Source of the DNA: SIG452 sp045540295
Lineage (GTDB): Bacteria > Bacillota > Clostridia > UMGS1840
DNA: 32,504 nt
Assembly: GCA_045540295.1 (NCBI GenBank)
Contig: JAZQGY010000035.1
Coordinates: 1-32,504 of the forward strand
Direction of reading: 5' to 3'
Below, in pieces: positions 21,532 to 28,968 of the stretch (the first letter of the stretch is position 1; the number at the start of each line of letters is the position of its first letter). The translations under genes and the position numbers were made by a program. A model generated the notes under the pieces. That model worked only from the letters and a program-made list of their open reading frames with translations. It did not search any database and was not told the origin of the DNA.

Positions 21532-22254
21532 ATGAACCGTTTCTTTACAGAAGAACCCGTCATCAACAACACCGTCACCTTAACCGATGACGCTGTTCAT
21601 CACATCAAAAATGTGATAAAACTTACTGAAGGAGAGCAGTTGGTTCTTGTAAAAAATCAAAAAGAATTGCTCTGCCGTATTGACAAAATTGAAAAAAACA
21701 GTATAATAGTATATGTGTTGGAAGAAAGCGAAGGCACCACGGAGCCGCCCTACGAAGTCACCTTATTCCAGGGGATTGCCAAAGGGGACAAGCTGGACTT
21801 CATCGTGGAAAAAGCGGTGGAGGCAGGGGTGAGCCGAATTGTGCCCTTTAAAATGCAACGCTCGATTGCCAAAATTGAGGGAAAAGATGTGGCAAAAAAA
21901 ACAGAGCGCTTCCAGAAAATTGCCAAATCTGCCGCGCAGCAATGCGGACGGCTGTTGATTCCGAAAGTTTTGGAACCAAAAACCCCCAAACAGGTAAACT
22001 GGGACGAATTTGACCTTAAGCTTCTTTGCTATGAGGACGAAAACAAAACCACGCTGAAAGAAGTGTTAAGGAACAATCCCCAAAATATTAAAAAAATTGC
22101 ACTGGTCATCGGACCTGAGGGAGGCATTTCTCCCGAAGAAGTTTCCTATCTTCTGGAAGCAGGTTTTCAGTCTGTGTCCTTAGGCTCGAGGATTCTTCGG
22201 TGCGAAACGGCAGGGCTTTACGCCTTAGCCAACCTCCAGTATGAACTGGACTAA
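21532..22254 (+). CDS. rsmE: 16S rRNA (uracil1498-N3)-methyltransferase
   Basis: A 240-residue SPOUT-class methyltransferase that methylates U1498 of 16S rRNA in the 30S subunit. Family marks: MNRFF start, DAVHHIKNVIKL, GIAKGDKLDFIVEKAVEAGV, KSAAQQCGR, and the SAM-binding knot VIGPEGGISPEEV...SLGSRILRCETAGLYAL. Length is normal. The best ribosome site, GAAGGGAG, is unusually far (about 12 nt) from the ATG. It often neighbours prmA, which is not present here; it follows the element copy at 21343. Confidence 0.96.
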   Translation: MNRFFTEEPVINNTVTLTDDAVHHIKNVIKLTEGEQLVLVKNQKELLCRIDKIEKNSIIVYVLEESEGTTEPPYEVTLFQGIAKGDKLDFIVEKAVEAGVSRIVPFKMQRSIAKIEGKDVAKKTERFQKIAKSAAQQCGRLLIPKVLEPKTPKQVNWDEFDLKLLCYEDENKTTLKEVLRNNPQNIKKIALVIGPEGGISPEEVSYLLEAGFQSVSLGSRILRCETAGLYALANLQYELD

Positions 22255-22299
22255 TCTTGTTTTTAAAATTATTTTTATACAAAAAGGAGTTTTTCCATC

Positions 22300-22833
22300 A
22301 TGAAAAATCAGAACAATTCCGTAATCATTAAGGAACAGAAAGAAAAAATCGAAAACAGATTACTCACCATTTTTGCAACCGCTTTAGGTGCAGAAATGCT
22401 TTTAATGTATCTGTTTAACTGGTTTAATCCCCTCGGTTTATTAGGCACCGTAAGCTCCGCAAGCATTGCATCTTTTGCTTGTTATGCGCTGATGACCTTA
22501 TTCTTCCTCTTAGGAATTTACACCGTAGTAAGAGCTTCTTTGTTAAAGAAAGCAGAAGAAACTCTCCGCTCTAAAAAATATATGAACTGGTTCTACGTAT
22601 GCTTAGCAGGCTTCCTTTCCTGCCTCTTCATTTGGCCTACCGAAATTTTAACCAAAATTTTCAGAGTAAATCCCATGAGCTTAAATGGCTTTAACAACTT
22701 CCATCCCTTCTTTGCAGACAATGGCGTGCAGTTCCGTGCAGGTCTGGTAATGGCTTTGGTTGCAATTTATACCGTAGTGGCATTTATCGTGTACGGCATC
22801 AAAAGTGCATCTTTGGGCAAAGAAAAGAAATAA
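22300..22833 (+). CDS. Small membrane protein of unknown function
   Basis: A 177-residue protein with four clear hydrophobic segments (about 22-45, 52-80, 95-115 and 145-168) and charged ends. AAAAGGAG precedes the ATG. It is 45 bp after rsmE and 44 bp before glyS, so it probably shares their transcript. I do not recognise the family. Confidence 0.75.
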   Translation: MKNQNNSVIIKEQKEKIENRLLTIFATALGAEMLLMYLFNWFNPLGLLGTVSSASIASFACYALMTLFFLLGIYTVVRASLLKKAEETLRSKKYMNWFYVCLAGFLSCLFIWPTEILTKIFRVNPMSLNGFNNFHPFFADNGVQFRAGLVMALVAIYTVVAFIVYGIKSASLGKEKK

Positions 22834-22877
22834 GCTTCTCCTGACCTATCACATCTTAGCAAGAAAGGAACATCGCT

Positions 22878-24251
22878 ATGTTAAACACAGATAAAACAAT
22901 GGAAAAAATCGTTGCTCTTTGTAAAGGCAGAGGGTTTGTATATTCCGGCTCCGAAATTTACGGCGGCCTTTCCAACACCTGGGACTACGGCCCCTTGGGT
23001 GTGGAATTTAAAAACAATGTAAAACGTGCATGGTGGAGAAAATTCGTGCAGGAAAATCCCTACAACGTGGGCTTGGACGCTGCCATTTTAATGAATCCCA
23101 AGGTTTGGGTGGCAAGCGGTCATGTGGGCGGCTTCTCCGACCCCTTAATGGACTGTAAGGAATGTAAAACCCGTCACCGTGCAGACAAGCTGATTGAAGA
23201 TACCGGTGTTCTGCCGGCAGGCTGGTCCAACGAACAGATGGCAGAATACATCAAGGAAAACAACATTGTTTGCCCCAACTGCGGAAAATCCAACTTTACC
23301 GAAATCAGAAAGTTTAACCTAATGTTTAAAACCTTCCAGGGCGTTACCGAGGACGCACAGAGTGAACTGTTCCTTCGTCCTGAAACCGCTCAGGGGATCT
23401 TTGTAAACTTTAAATCTGTGCAAAGAACCTCCCGTAAGAAAATTCCTTTCGGCGTTTGCCAGATCGGGAAATCCTTCCGTAATGAAATTACTCCCGGCAA
23501 CTTCGTATTCCGTACCCGTGAGTTTGAACAGATGGAATTGGAATTCTTCTGCAAGCCCGGTACCGACTTAGAATGGTTTGCCTACTGGAAAGATTACTGC
23601 AAAAACTTCCTGTTATCTTTAGGGATCAAGGAAGAAAACTTAAAACTGCGTGACCACGAACAGGAAGAATTATCTCACTATTCCAACGCTACCACCGACT
23701 TTGAATTCTTATTCCCCTTCGGTTGGGGTGAGCTGTGGGGCATTGCAGACAGAACTGATTTTGACTTAACACAGCACAGTGAACATTCCGGCGAAAAAAT
23801 GGAATACATTGACCCTGTAACCAACGAACGCTACATTCCCTATGTTATTGAACCCTCTTTGGGTGCAGACCGTGTGGCTTTAGCATTTTTGGTAGATGCA
23901 TATGACGAAGAAGAAGTTTCCGAAGGAGACACCCGTGTGGTTCTTCGTTTGCATCCTGCATTGGCTCCCGTGAAAGCGGCAGTGCTTCCCTTATCTAAAA
24001 AATTATCTGAACCTGCCTTTAAGCTTTACGAGCAGCTGATCAAAAAATTCCCTTGCGAATATGACGATGCAGGCTCTATCGGAAAACGTTACAGACGTCA
24101 GGACGAAATCGGTACTCCCTTCTGTATCACCTTTGACTTTGAATCCGAAGAAGATCACTGTGTAACTCTTCGTGACCGTGACAGTATGGAGCAGATTCGT
24201 CTTCCCATGGATGAAGTTATCCCCTACATTGAATCCAAACTGGAATTTTAA
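22878..24251 (+). CDS. glyS: Glycine--tRNA ligase (homodimeric type)
   Basis: A 457-residue class II synthetase of the alpha2 (GlyQS) type found in many Bacillota. Seen: GFVYSGSEIYGGLSNTWDYGP start, motif 2 (GKSFRNEITPGNFVFRTREFEQME), zinc-like cysteines CKEC ... CPNC in the insertion, motif 3 GADRVALAFL, and an anticodon-binding domain at the C-terminus (LHPALAPVKAAVLPL). AAGAAAGGAA precedes the ATG. The 44-bp gap upstream is too short for a T-box, so no leader control is present at this gene. Confidence 0.97.
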   Translation: MLNTDKTMEKIVALCKGRGFVYSGSEIYGGLSNTWDYGPLGVEFKNNVKRAWWRKFVQENPYNVGLDAAILMNPKVWVASGHVGGFSDPLMDCKECKTRHRADKLIEDTGVLPAGWSNEQMAEYIKENNIVCPNCGKSNFTEIRKFNLMFKTFQGVTEDAQSELFLRPETAQGIFVNFKSVQRTSRKKIPFGVCQIGKSFRNEITPGNFVFRTREFEQMELEFFCKPGTDLEWFAYWKDYCKNFLLSLGIKEENLKLRDHEQEELSHYSNATTDFEFLFPFGWGELWGIADRTDFDLTQHSEHSGEKMEYIDPVTNERYIPYVIEPSLGADRVALAFLVDAYDEEEVSEGDTRVVLRLHPALAPVKAAVLPLSKKLSEPAFKLYEQLIKKFPCEYDDAGSIGKRYRRQDEIGTPFCITFDFESEEDHCVTLRDRDSMEQIRLPMDEVIPYIESKLEF

Positions 24252-24268
24252 TGAATCCGACAAAAAAG

Positions 24269-24304
24269 TGGCAAGTGTTTTCTTTTGGAACACTTGCCAT
24301 TTGT
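24269..24304 (+). terminator. Terminator after glyS
   Basis: 11-bp perfect stem TGGCAAGTGTT/AACACTTGCCA (24269-24279 with 24289-24299). The U-tail is short and interrupted, so termination may be partial. Confidence 0.7.
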
Positions 24305-24359
24305 AAATCATTTAGATTTTTATTAAAAAATTCCCCTTCGGGGTGCGGAGGTATTCCCT

Positions 24360-24884
24360 ATGGTAGAAAAACGGAAACATCCCCTTTTGGCGTTGTTTTT
24401 TAACCAGGCTTTATACGCAACTATTTCCTTTGTAATTGTCACCAGCATGGTAGGTGGCTGGCAACAGTTTTTTGGTGCCTTTTTTCTCATTTTGTTTCTG
24501 TCGGGTATTTACAGTTATACCAGACGTGCAGGCACAGACCATCAGAAAACCTACAGCAAAATTAAGCCTCACATCAAGTATCCCACAGCCTATGCCGCAG
24601 TTGGACTTGGCTATCTTGCGGTGCCCTTAGGAATTGCGGCGATTTTTAAAAACTGGATTGTGCAGCTTGTGGTCATCTTCTGGGAAGCTCCCTTCTATTT
24701 TGGAAATGTAATCTCAGTATCCGGTGAAATCCGCCTGCTTCCCGCTGCAATTTTTGGCGGACTGATTGTGGCAGTTTCCTATCTGGGCTATTTAGCAGGA
24801 GTAAAACAGTTTTACTTTACTCCCTACCTTACCAAACTGCTGTACCGCCCCGTGGACGATGATTCCCAAAAAACCAACAAATAA
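24360..24884 (+). CDS. Small membrane protein of unknown function
   Basis: A 174-residue protein with about four hydrophobic helices (about 12-50, 75-98 and 120-145). No motif recognised. A strong GGAGG site precedes the ATG, and a small CCCC-TTC-GGGG hairpin lies just before that site (about 24332-24342). It is followed 11 bp later by thiI and is probably co-transcribed with it. Confidence 0.75.
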   Translation: MVEKRKHPLLALFFNQALYATISFVIVTSMVGGWQQFFGAFFLILFLSGIYSYTRRAGTDHQKTYSKIKPHIKYPTAYAAVGLGYLAVPLGIAAIFKNWIVQLVVIFWEAPFYFGNVISVSGEIRLLPAAIFGGLIVAVSYLGYLAGVKQFYFTPYLTKLLYRPVDDDSQKTNK

Positions 24885-24895
24885 AGGAGCATATT

Positions 24896-26068
24896 ATGCG
24901 TAAATTACTGCTTGGCAAATGCGGTGAACTTGCTTTAAAAGGCCTAAACCGCAGAAATTTTGAAGATCAGCTCTTAAAAAACATCAGAAATCAGTTAAAA
25001 GGACTGTTAAAATCCGTTAGTATTCATCAGTCTGCCATCTATATGGAACCCACCGATGACGCCGATTTTTACGAAATGCTGGACAAGGCAAAAAATGTGT
25101 TCGGCTTAAAGTCTGTTTCGGTGGTATATCAGACCGAAAAGGATATGGACACCATCAAAAAAGATGCCCTAGAGCTTCTTTCCGATAAGCTTCGCGGCAA
25201 AACTTTTAAAGTGGAAGCAAAGCGTGCGGACAAAACCTTCCCCTTAAACTCTCCTGCAATTTGCCGGGAATTGGGCGGATTTTTGCACGACAATATTGAA
25301 AACTTAACCGTTAACGTAAAAAATCCCGACATTCAGGTCATGGTAGAGGTCCGGGAAAAAGGCGCCTACATTTACTTTGAAAAAGAAGAATGTCATGGCG
25401 GGTTACCTGTTGGAACGGGCGGACGGGGTGTGTTGCTGTTATCGGGTGGCATTGACAGTCCTGTGGCAGGTTTTATGATGGCAAAACGCGGACTGAAACT
25501 GGAAGCTGTCCATTTTTATTCCTATCCCTATACCTCGGAACGTGCCAAACAAAAGGTGATTACCTTAGCAAGAATCATCGCCAAATACACAGGTCCCTAC
25601 CGTCTTCACGTGGTGCCCTTTACCGATATTCAGCTTGCCATCGGGGAAAAGTGCCGAGAAGACATGATGACGCTGGTTATGCGCCGTTTTATGATGAAAA
25701 TTTCCCAGCGTGTGGCAGAGAATAACAACTGCGGTTGCTTAGTCACCGGCGAAAGCTTAGGGCAGGTGGCAAGTCAGACCATTGAAGGGCTTCAGGTAAC
25801 CAATTCGGCAGTGGAAATTCCTGTGTTTCGCCCCTTAATCGGGATGGATAAAACCGAAATCACCGAAATTTCCCGTAAGATGGAAGCCTTTGAAACCTCC
25901 ATTTTACCTTATGAGGACTGTTGCACCGTGTTTACTCCCAAACATCCTAAACTTCATCCCAGAGTGAAGGACGTCATTTTTGAAGAACAAAAGCTGGATA
26001 TGGATGCATTCATTGACCAAGCAGTAGCGAATATTGAAAGAATCCACATCTCAGCCGAAGATTTATAG
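24896..26068 (+). CDS. thiI: tRNA 4-thiouridine synthetase (short form)
   Basis: A 390-residue cytoplasmic enzyme that adenylates U8 of tRNA for sulfur insertion and can also take part in thiamine thiazole synthesis. THUMP domain about 50-165; PP-loop SGGIDSP at 183-189; late conserved segment ILPYEDCCTVFTPKHPKLHP. There is no C-terminal rhodanese domain, as is usual in Bacillota, where a dedicated cysteine desulfurase donates sulfur. That desulfurase is not adjacent here. AAAGGAG precedes the ATG. TAG stop. Confidence 0.95.
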   Translation: MRKLLLGKCGELALKGLNRRNFEDQLLKNIRNQLKGLLKSVSIHQSAIYMEPTDDADFYEMLDKAKNVFGLKSVSVVYQTEKDMDTIKKDALELLSDKLRGKTFKVEAKRADKTFPLNSPAICRELGGFLHDNIENLTVNVKNPDIQVMVEVREKGAYIYFEKEECHGGLPVGTGGRGVLLLSGGIDSPVAGFMMAKRGLKLEAVHFYSYPYTSERAKQKVITLARIIAKYTGPYRLHVVPFTDIQLAIGEKCREDMMTLVMRRFMMKISQRVAENNNCGCLVTGESLGQVASQTIEGLQVTNSAVEIPVFRPLIGMDKTEITEISRKMEAFETSILPYEDCCTVFTPKHPKLHPRVKDVIFEEQKLDMDAFIDQAVANIERIHISAEDL

Positions 26069-26084
26069 ATATTATGTTCATTTT

Positions 26085-26108
26085 TTTCTTTGACAGCAAA
26101 GAAAAAAC
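26085..26108. other. A/T-rich perfect hairpin after thiI
   Basis: TTTTTCTTTG and CAAAGAAAAA form a perfect inverted repeat around a short ACAG loop. It may act as a terminator in either direction, with the U-run inside the stem. Confidence 0.5.
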
Positions 26109-26121
26109 GAACCAAAAAAAG

Positions 26122-26205
26122 AAACTGCCGCCAAGTATTTCCGCAATCCCGAACCTCCGTCTTCCTAATACGGTATTCCATTGCGAAAATAACGGCGGAA
26201 AGTTT
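26122..26205. repeat. Long imperfect palindrome in the thiI-U32 gap
   Basis: An 84-nt palindrome built from successive stems: AAACT/AGTTT, CCGCC/GGCGG, TTTCCGCAAT/ATTGCGAAAA (one mismatch) and CCGT/ACGG. It differs in sequence from the dispersed element, and only one copy is in the window. Confidence 0.6.
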
Positions 26206-26256
26206 TGCTTTCGTCGTTCGATGACGATTATTTTAGTATATCTGTTTTTATAAACA

Positions 26257-26311
26257 AGACGAAGATAAAATTGATGCAGAATTCTTTTATTGTGCGCATT
26301 TTTTCCAGTCT
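26257..26311 (+). repeat. Dispersed structured element, deleted copy D
   Basis: Starts with the same 22 or so bases as copy E (AGACGAAGATAAAATTGATG...) and ends like copy C (GCGCATTTTTTCCAGTCT), but the centre with both arms is gone, leaving a 55-bp hairpin. It lies 16 bp before copy E in the same orientation. Confidence 0.7.
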
Positions 26312-26327
26312 CTCAAACTTGATAACA

Positions 26328-26446
26328 AGACGAAGATAAAATTGATGCAAAACAGAGAAACTGAACCCCAATGGGGATTTCCCGAAGCCGTACCGAGTGT
26401 AGGGCGAGTGGTGAAGTTCCCCCATTAGGCGCGTTTTAGCAAGTCT
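26328..26446 (+). repeat. Dispersed structured element, copy E
   Basis: A 119-bp element. Arm 1 is CCCC-AAT-GGGG (26366-26376). Arm 2 is GCCGTAC/GTAGGGC with one mismatch and loop CGAGT (26387-26405). The conserved join CGAGTGGTGAAGTT follows, and the right end is GCGCGTTTTAGCAAGTCT then TA. It ends about 7 bp before the AAAGGAG ribosome site of the U32 gene, so it forms part of that gene's leader. Confidence 0.82.
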
Positions 26447-26466
26447 ATAACAAAGGAGTAAAAGTT

Positions 26467-28539
26467 ATGAAAATACTGTCTCCTGCGGGTTCTTATGAAT
26501 CTATGGTCGCTGCAGTAAAAACCGGAGCCGATGCAGTTTATTTGGGCCTTGATTCTTTTAACGCCAGAGCAGGCGCCGAAAACTTTACCGAAGACAATTT
26601 AAAAGATGCCGTGTTCTACTGCCATAAACGGGGAGTAGAAGTTTTTGTGACGTTGAATACTTTGGTATACGATAATGAAATTGCAACCGTCACCAAACTG
26701 ATTGATGTGATTTATAATTCGTTGGCAGACGGCGTTATTGTGCAGGATTTTGGGGTTGCAGAGCTGGTTAAAAAAATTGCGCCTGAACTTCGTCTGGTGG
26801 CATCTACTCAGATGACCGTCAACAATTTGGCAGGAGTAAAGCTTTTGGAAAAAGAGGGCTTTGACACAGTGGTTCTCCCCCGTGAACTGTCCCGGGCTGA
26901 AATTGAAAAAATCAGAAAAGCAACTGACTTGAATATTGAAGTGTTTGCCCATGGGGCTCTATGTGTGTGCTATTCGGGGCAATGCTTAATGTCCAGCTTT
27001 ATCGGAGAGCGAAGCGGAAACCGTGGAAAATGTGCACAGCCTTGCCGGATGTTCTATGAAACCCAACAAAAAAAAGGCGCACTGTTATCTCCTAAGGACT
27101 TAATGCTCTTAGACTATCTGCCCGAATTGGAAGAAATGGGTGTTGACGTGATAAAACTTGAGGGCAGATTAAAAAGTAAATACTACACCGCTGCCGTAAC
27201 AGACGTATACCGCCGTGCCTTGGATTCGGGGGAAGTCTCGGAAGAAGATTATGCCATTATTGATGCTTCCTTTAACCGTGGCGGTTATACCCCCGGTTAT
27301 TATGACGGCATTTCTGATAAAAGCCTCTTTAATTTTTATAAAAACGAAAATCCCTATACCAGAGAAACCAAGAAAATGGAGCGTTACTACGACCAGATTT
27401 TAAACCGTGACCGTGAATTTTCCCAAATTCCCGTGTCAGTTTCTCTGTTTCTAGAATTGAACAAACCCATTAAAGCAGAGCTTCTCTTGGGTGAAGATGT
27501 GTATCCCTTCACTGTGGATATTTGTCCTCAGCTTGCCCAAAACGCCCCCTTGACCCGTGACAAATTGATGGATCAGCTTTCAAAAACAGGCAACGAAACC
27601 TTCTGCTTTGAAGAAATTGAAATTGTTTTAGCAGATGAAACACCGCTATTTTTAAGTGTTTCCCAGATGAATGCCATCCGCCGCGAAATCGGTGCTTATT
27701 TGGATAGTTTATTCCGGTTTGAACGGCACACAGAACCTTATTCCTATCAGATGAGAAAGCGCAAAACCGTAGATGAAATTGAGTATTACTGCACCGTTTC
27801 CACCGCATTTCAGCTAAAATGGGTGCGGGAATGTTGGGACAAGCTGATTTTTGCAAAAGCAGAAGTGATTGAAGAATACCTCCAAAAATACGGTGAAATT
27901 GAAAATGTGGGTCTTTGGTGCGAACGGATTGCCACCGACAAGCAGATTTCCAAGGCCCGTGCCTTTTTATCCCGCCATCCCGAAATCACCAACATTTTAG
28001 TGGGCAATATCGGTTATCTCAATGCCTTTGATTCTTTTGGCAGTAAATATCATCTCTACTGTGATTATACCTTCAATGTAACCAATTCCCTATCTGCAAA
28101 GTATTTAGAAGAACACGGCGTAAAAAATGTGACTGCTTCGGTGGAAGCAAATTTAAAGAATGTGAAAAACATTATCACCGATTCTTCCGATTTAACCGTG
28201 TTAGGTTACGGTCAGATTCCCTTAATGATTACAAAATCCTGTATAAAATCTAACATTCGGGGGAAATGTAATCCCAATGATTTGGTCATGAAGGACAGAA
28301 AAGGCGAAGAATTTATCATCGCCTGTGAAAACTGTTCCCAAAATGCTATCTACAATCCTTACCCTATTATGATGTCGGATAAGTTAAATGACCTTCGTGC
28401 CGCAGGAGTTGGATGTGTGCGACTTCATTTCTTCCGTGAAAATAAGGCGCAGGTACAGGAAATTATCCATTCCTTCCGATTAGAACAGAATCCCTTAACC
28501 CGCTATACCAGAGGTCACTACTACAGAGGAGCATACTAA
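26467..28539 (+). CDS. U32-family peptidase/RNA hydroxylase-like protein
   Basis: A 690-residue protein of the U32 family with the extended DUF3656-type C-terminal part. Seen: LSPAGSYESMVAAVKTGADAVYLGL at the start and the family signature around residues 160-195 (EVFAHGALCVCYSGQCLMSS, ERSGNRGKCAQPCR), whose cysteines can bind an iron-sulfur cluster. Relatives are either collagenase-like proteases or the RlhA/TrhP hydroxylases acting on 23S rRNA or tRNA uridine/cytidine. The neighbouring RNA-modification genes (thiI, tadA) favour an RNA role, by inference. AAAGGAG precedes the ATG. A second CxxC segment (CENC) lies near the C-terminus. Confidence 0.9.
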   Translation: MKILSPAGSYESMVAAVKTGADAVYLGLDSFNARAGAENFTEDNLKDAVFYCHKRGVEVFVTLNTLVYDNEIATVTKLIDVIYNSLADGVIVQDFGVAELVKKIAPELRLVASTQMTVNNLAGVKLLEKEGFDTVVLPRELSRAEIEKIRKATDLNIEVFAHGALCVCYSGQCLMSSFIGERSGNRGKCAQPCRMFYETQQKKGALLSPKDLMLLDYLPELEEMGVDVIKLEGRLKSKYYTAAVTDVYRRALDSGEVSEEDYAIIDASFNRGGYTPGYYDGISDKSLFNFYKNENPYTRETKKMERYYDQILNRDREFSQIPVSVSLFLELNKPIKAELLLGEDVYPFTVDICPQLAQNAPLTRDKLMDQLSKTGNETFCFEEIEIVLADETPLFLSVSQMNAIRREIGAYLDSLFRFERHTEPYSYQMRKRKTVDEIEYYCTVSTAFQLKWVRECWDKLIFAKAEVIEEYLQKYGEIENVGLWCERIATDKQISKARAFLSRHPEITNILVGNIGYLNAFDSFGSKYHLYCDYTFNVTNSLSAKYLEEHGVKNVTASVEANLKNVKNIITDSSDLTVLGYGQIPLMITKSCIKSNIRGKCNPNDLVMKDRKGEEFIIACENCSQNAIYNPYPIMMSDKLNDLRAAGVGCVRLHFFRENKAQVQEIIHSFRLEQNPLTRYTRGHYYRGAY

Positions 28540-28542
28540 ACT

Positions 28543-28968
28543 ATGATAAATGAGTGGATGCTCCTTGCCATCAAGGAGGCAAAAAAAGACAAAAACGAAG
28601 TGCCTGTTGGTGCTGTATTGGTGAAAAACAAAGAAGTGGTCGCCGTAGCTCACAACGAATGTGTAGCGCAAAACGGTATCTGCCATGCAGAGCTTCTGGC
28701 AATTGAGCAGGGTCTTAAAAAGCTGGGTACTACCTACTTGGAAGGCTGCGAATTATATGTGACCAAAGAGCCCTGTTTAATGTGCTTTGGCGCCTGTGTG
28801 AATGCCAGAATCAAGCGAGTGTATTTTGGTTGTTATGACGTAAAATACGGTGCCATGGAATATGTGGAAAAATTGGGTTATCTTCATAAAATCAACCATG
28901 TTCCCGAAATTTACGGCGGCATTATGGAGCAAGAATGCAAAACCTTACTGGAGGAATTCTTCCAATGA
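28543..28968 (+). CDS. tadA: tRNA-specific adenosine deaminase
   Basis: A 141-residue zinc deaminase that converts A34 to inosine in tRNA-Arg(ACG). The zinc site is H48-A-E50 and P-C78-LM-C81 (EPCLMCFGAC), with E50 as proton shuttle. Downstream, ARIKRVYFGCYDVKYGA fits TadA rather than cytidine or guanine deaminases. It starts 3 bp after the U32 stop, with its AGAGGAG inside that gene, so the two are translationally linked. The stop overlaps the next start (ATGA). Confidence 0.93.
   Translation: MINEWMLLAIKEAKKDKNEVPVGAVLVKNKEVVAVAHNECVAQNGICHAELLAIEQGLKKLGTTYLEGCELYVTKEPCLMCFGACVNARIKRVYFGCYDVKYGAMEYVEKLGYLHKINHVPEIYGGIMEQECKTLLEEFFQ

Noticed and set aside
22834..22877. Possible T-box leader for glyS
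   Set aside because: Only 44 bp separate the upstream gene from glyS, and there is no specifier stem, T-box sequence or terminator.
24885..24895. Possible TPP riboswitch for thiI
   Set aside because: The gap is 11 bp and no thi-box is present; thiI follows a membrane-protein gene directly.
26253..26349. Direct repeats that could be a small CRISPR array
   Set aside because: Only two units, the spacer is a deleted element copy, and no cas genes are present. The repeat is the left end of the dispersed element.
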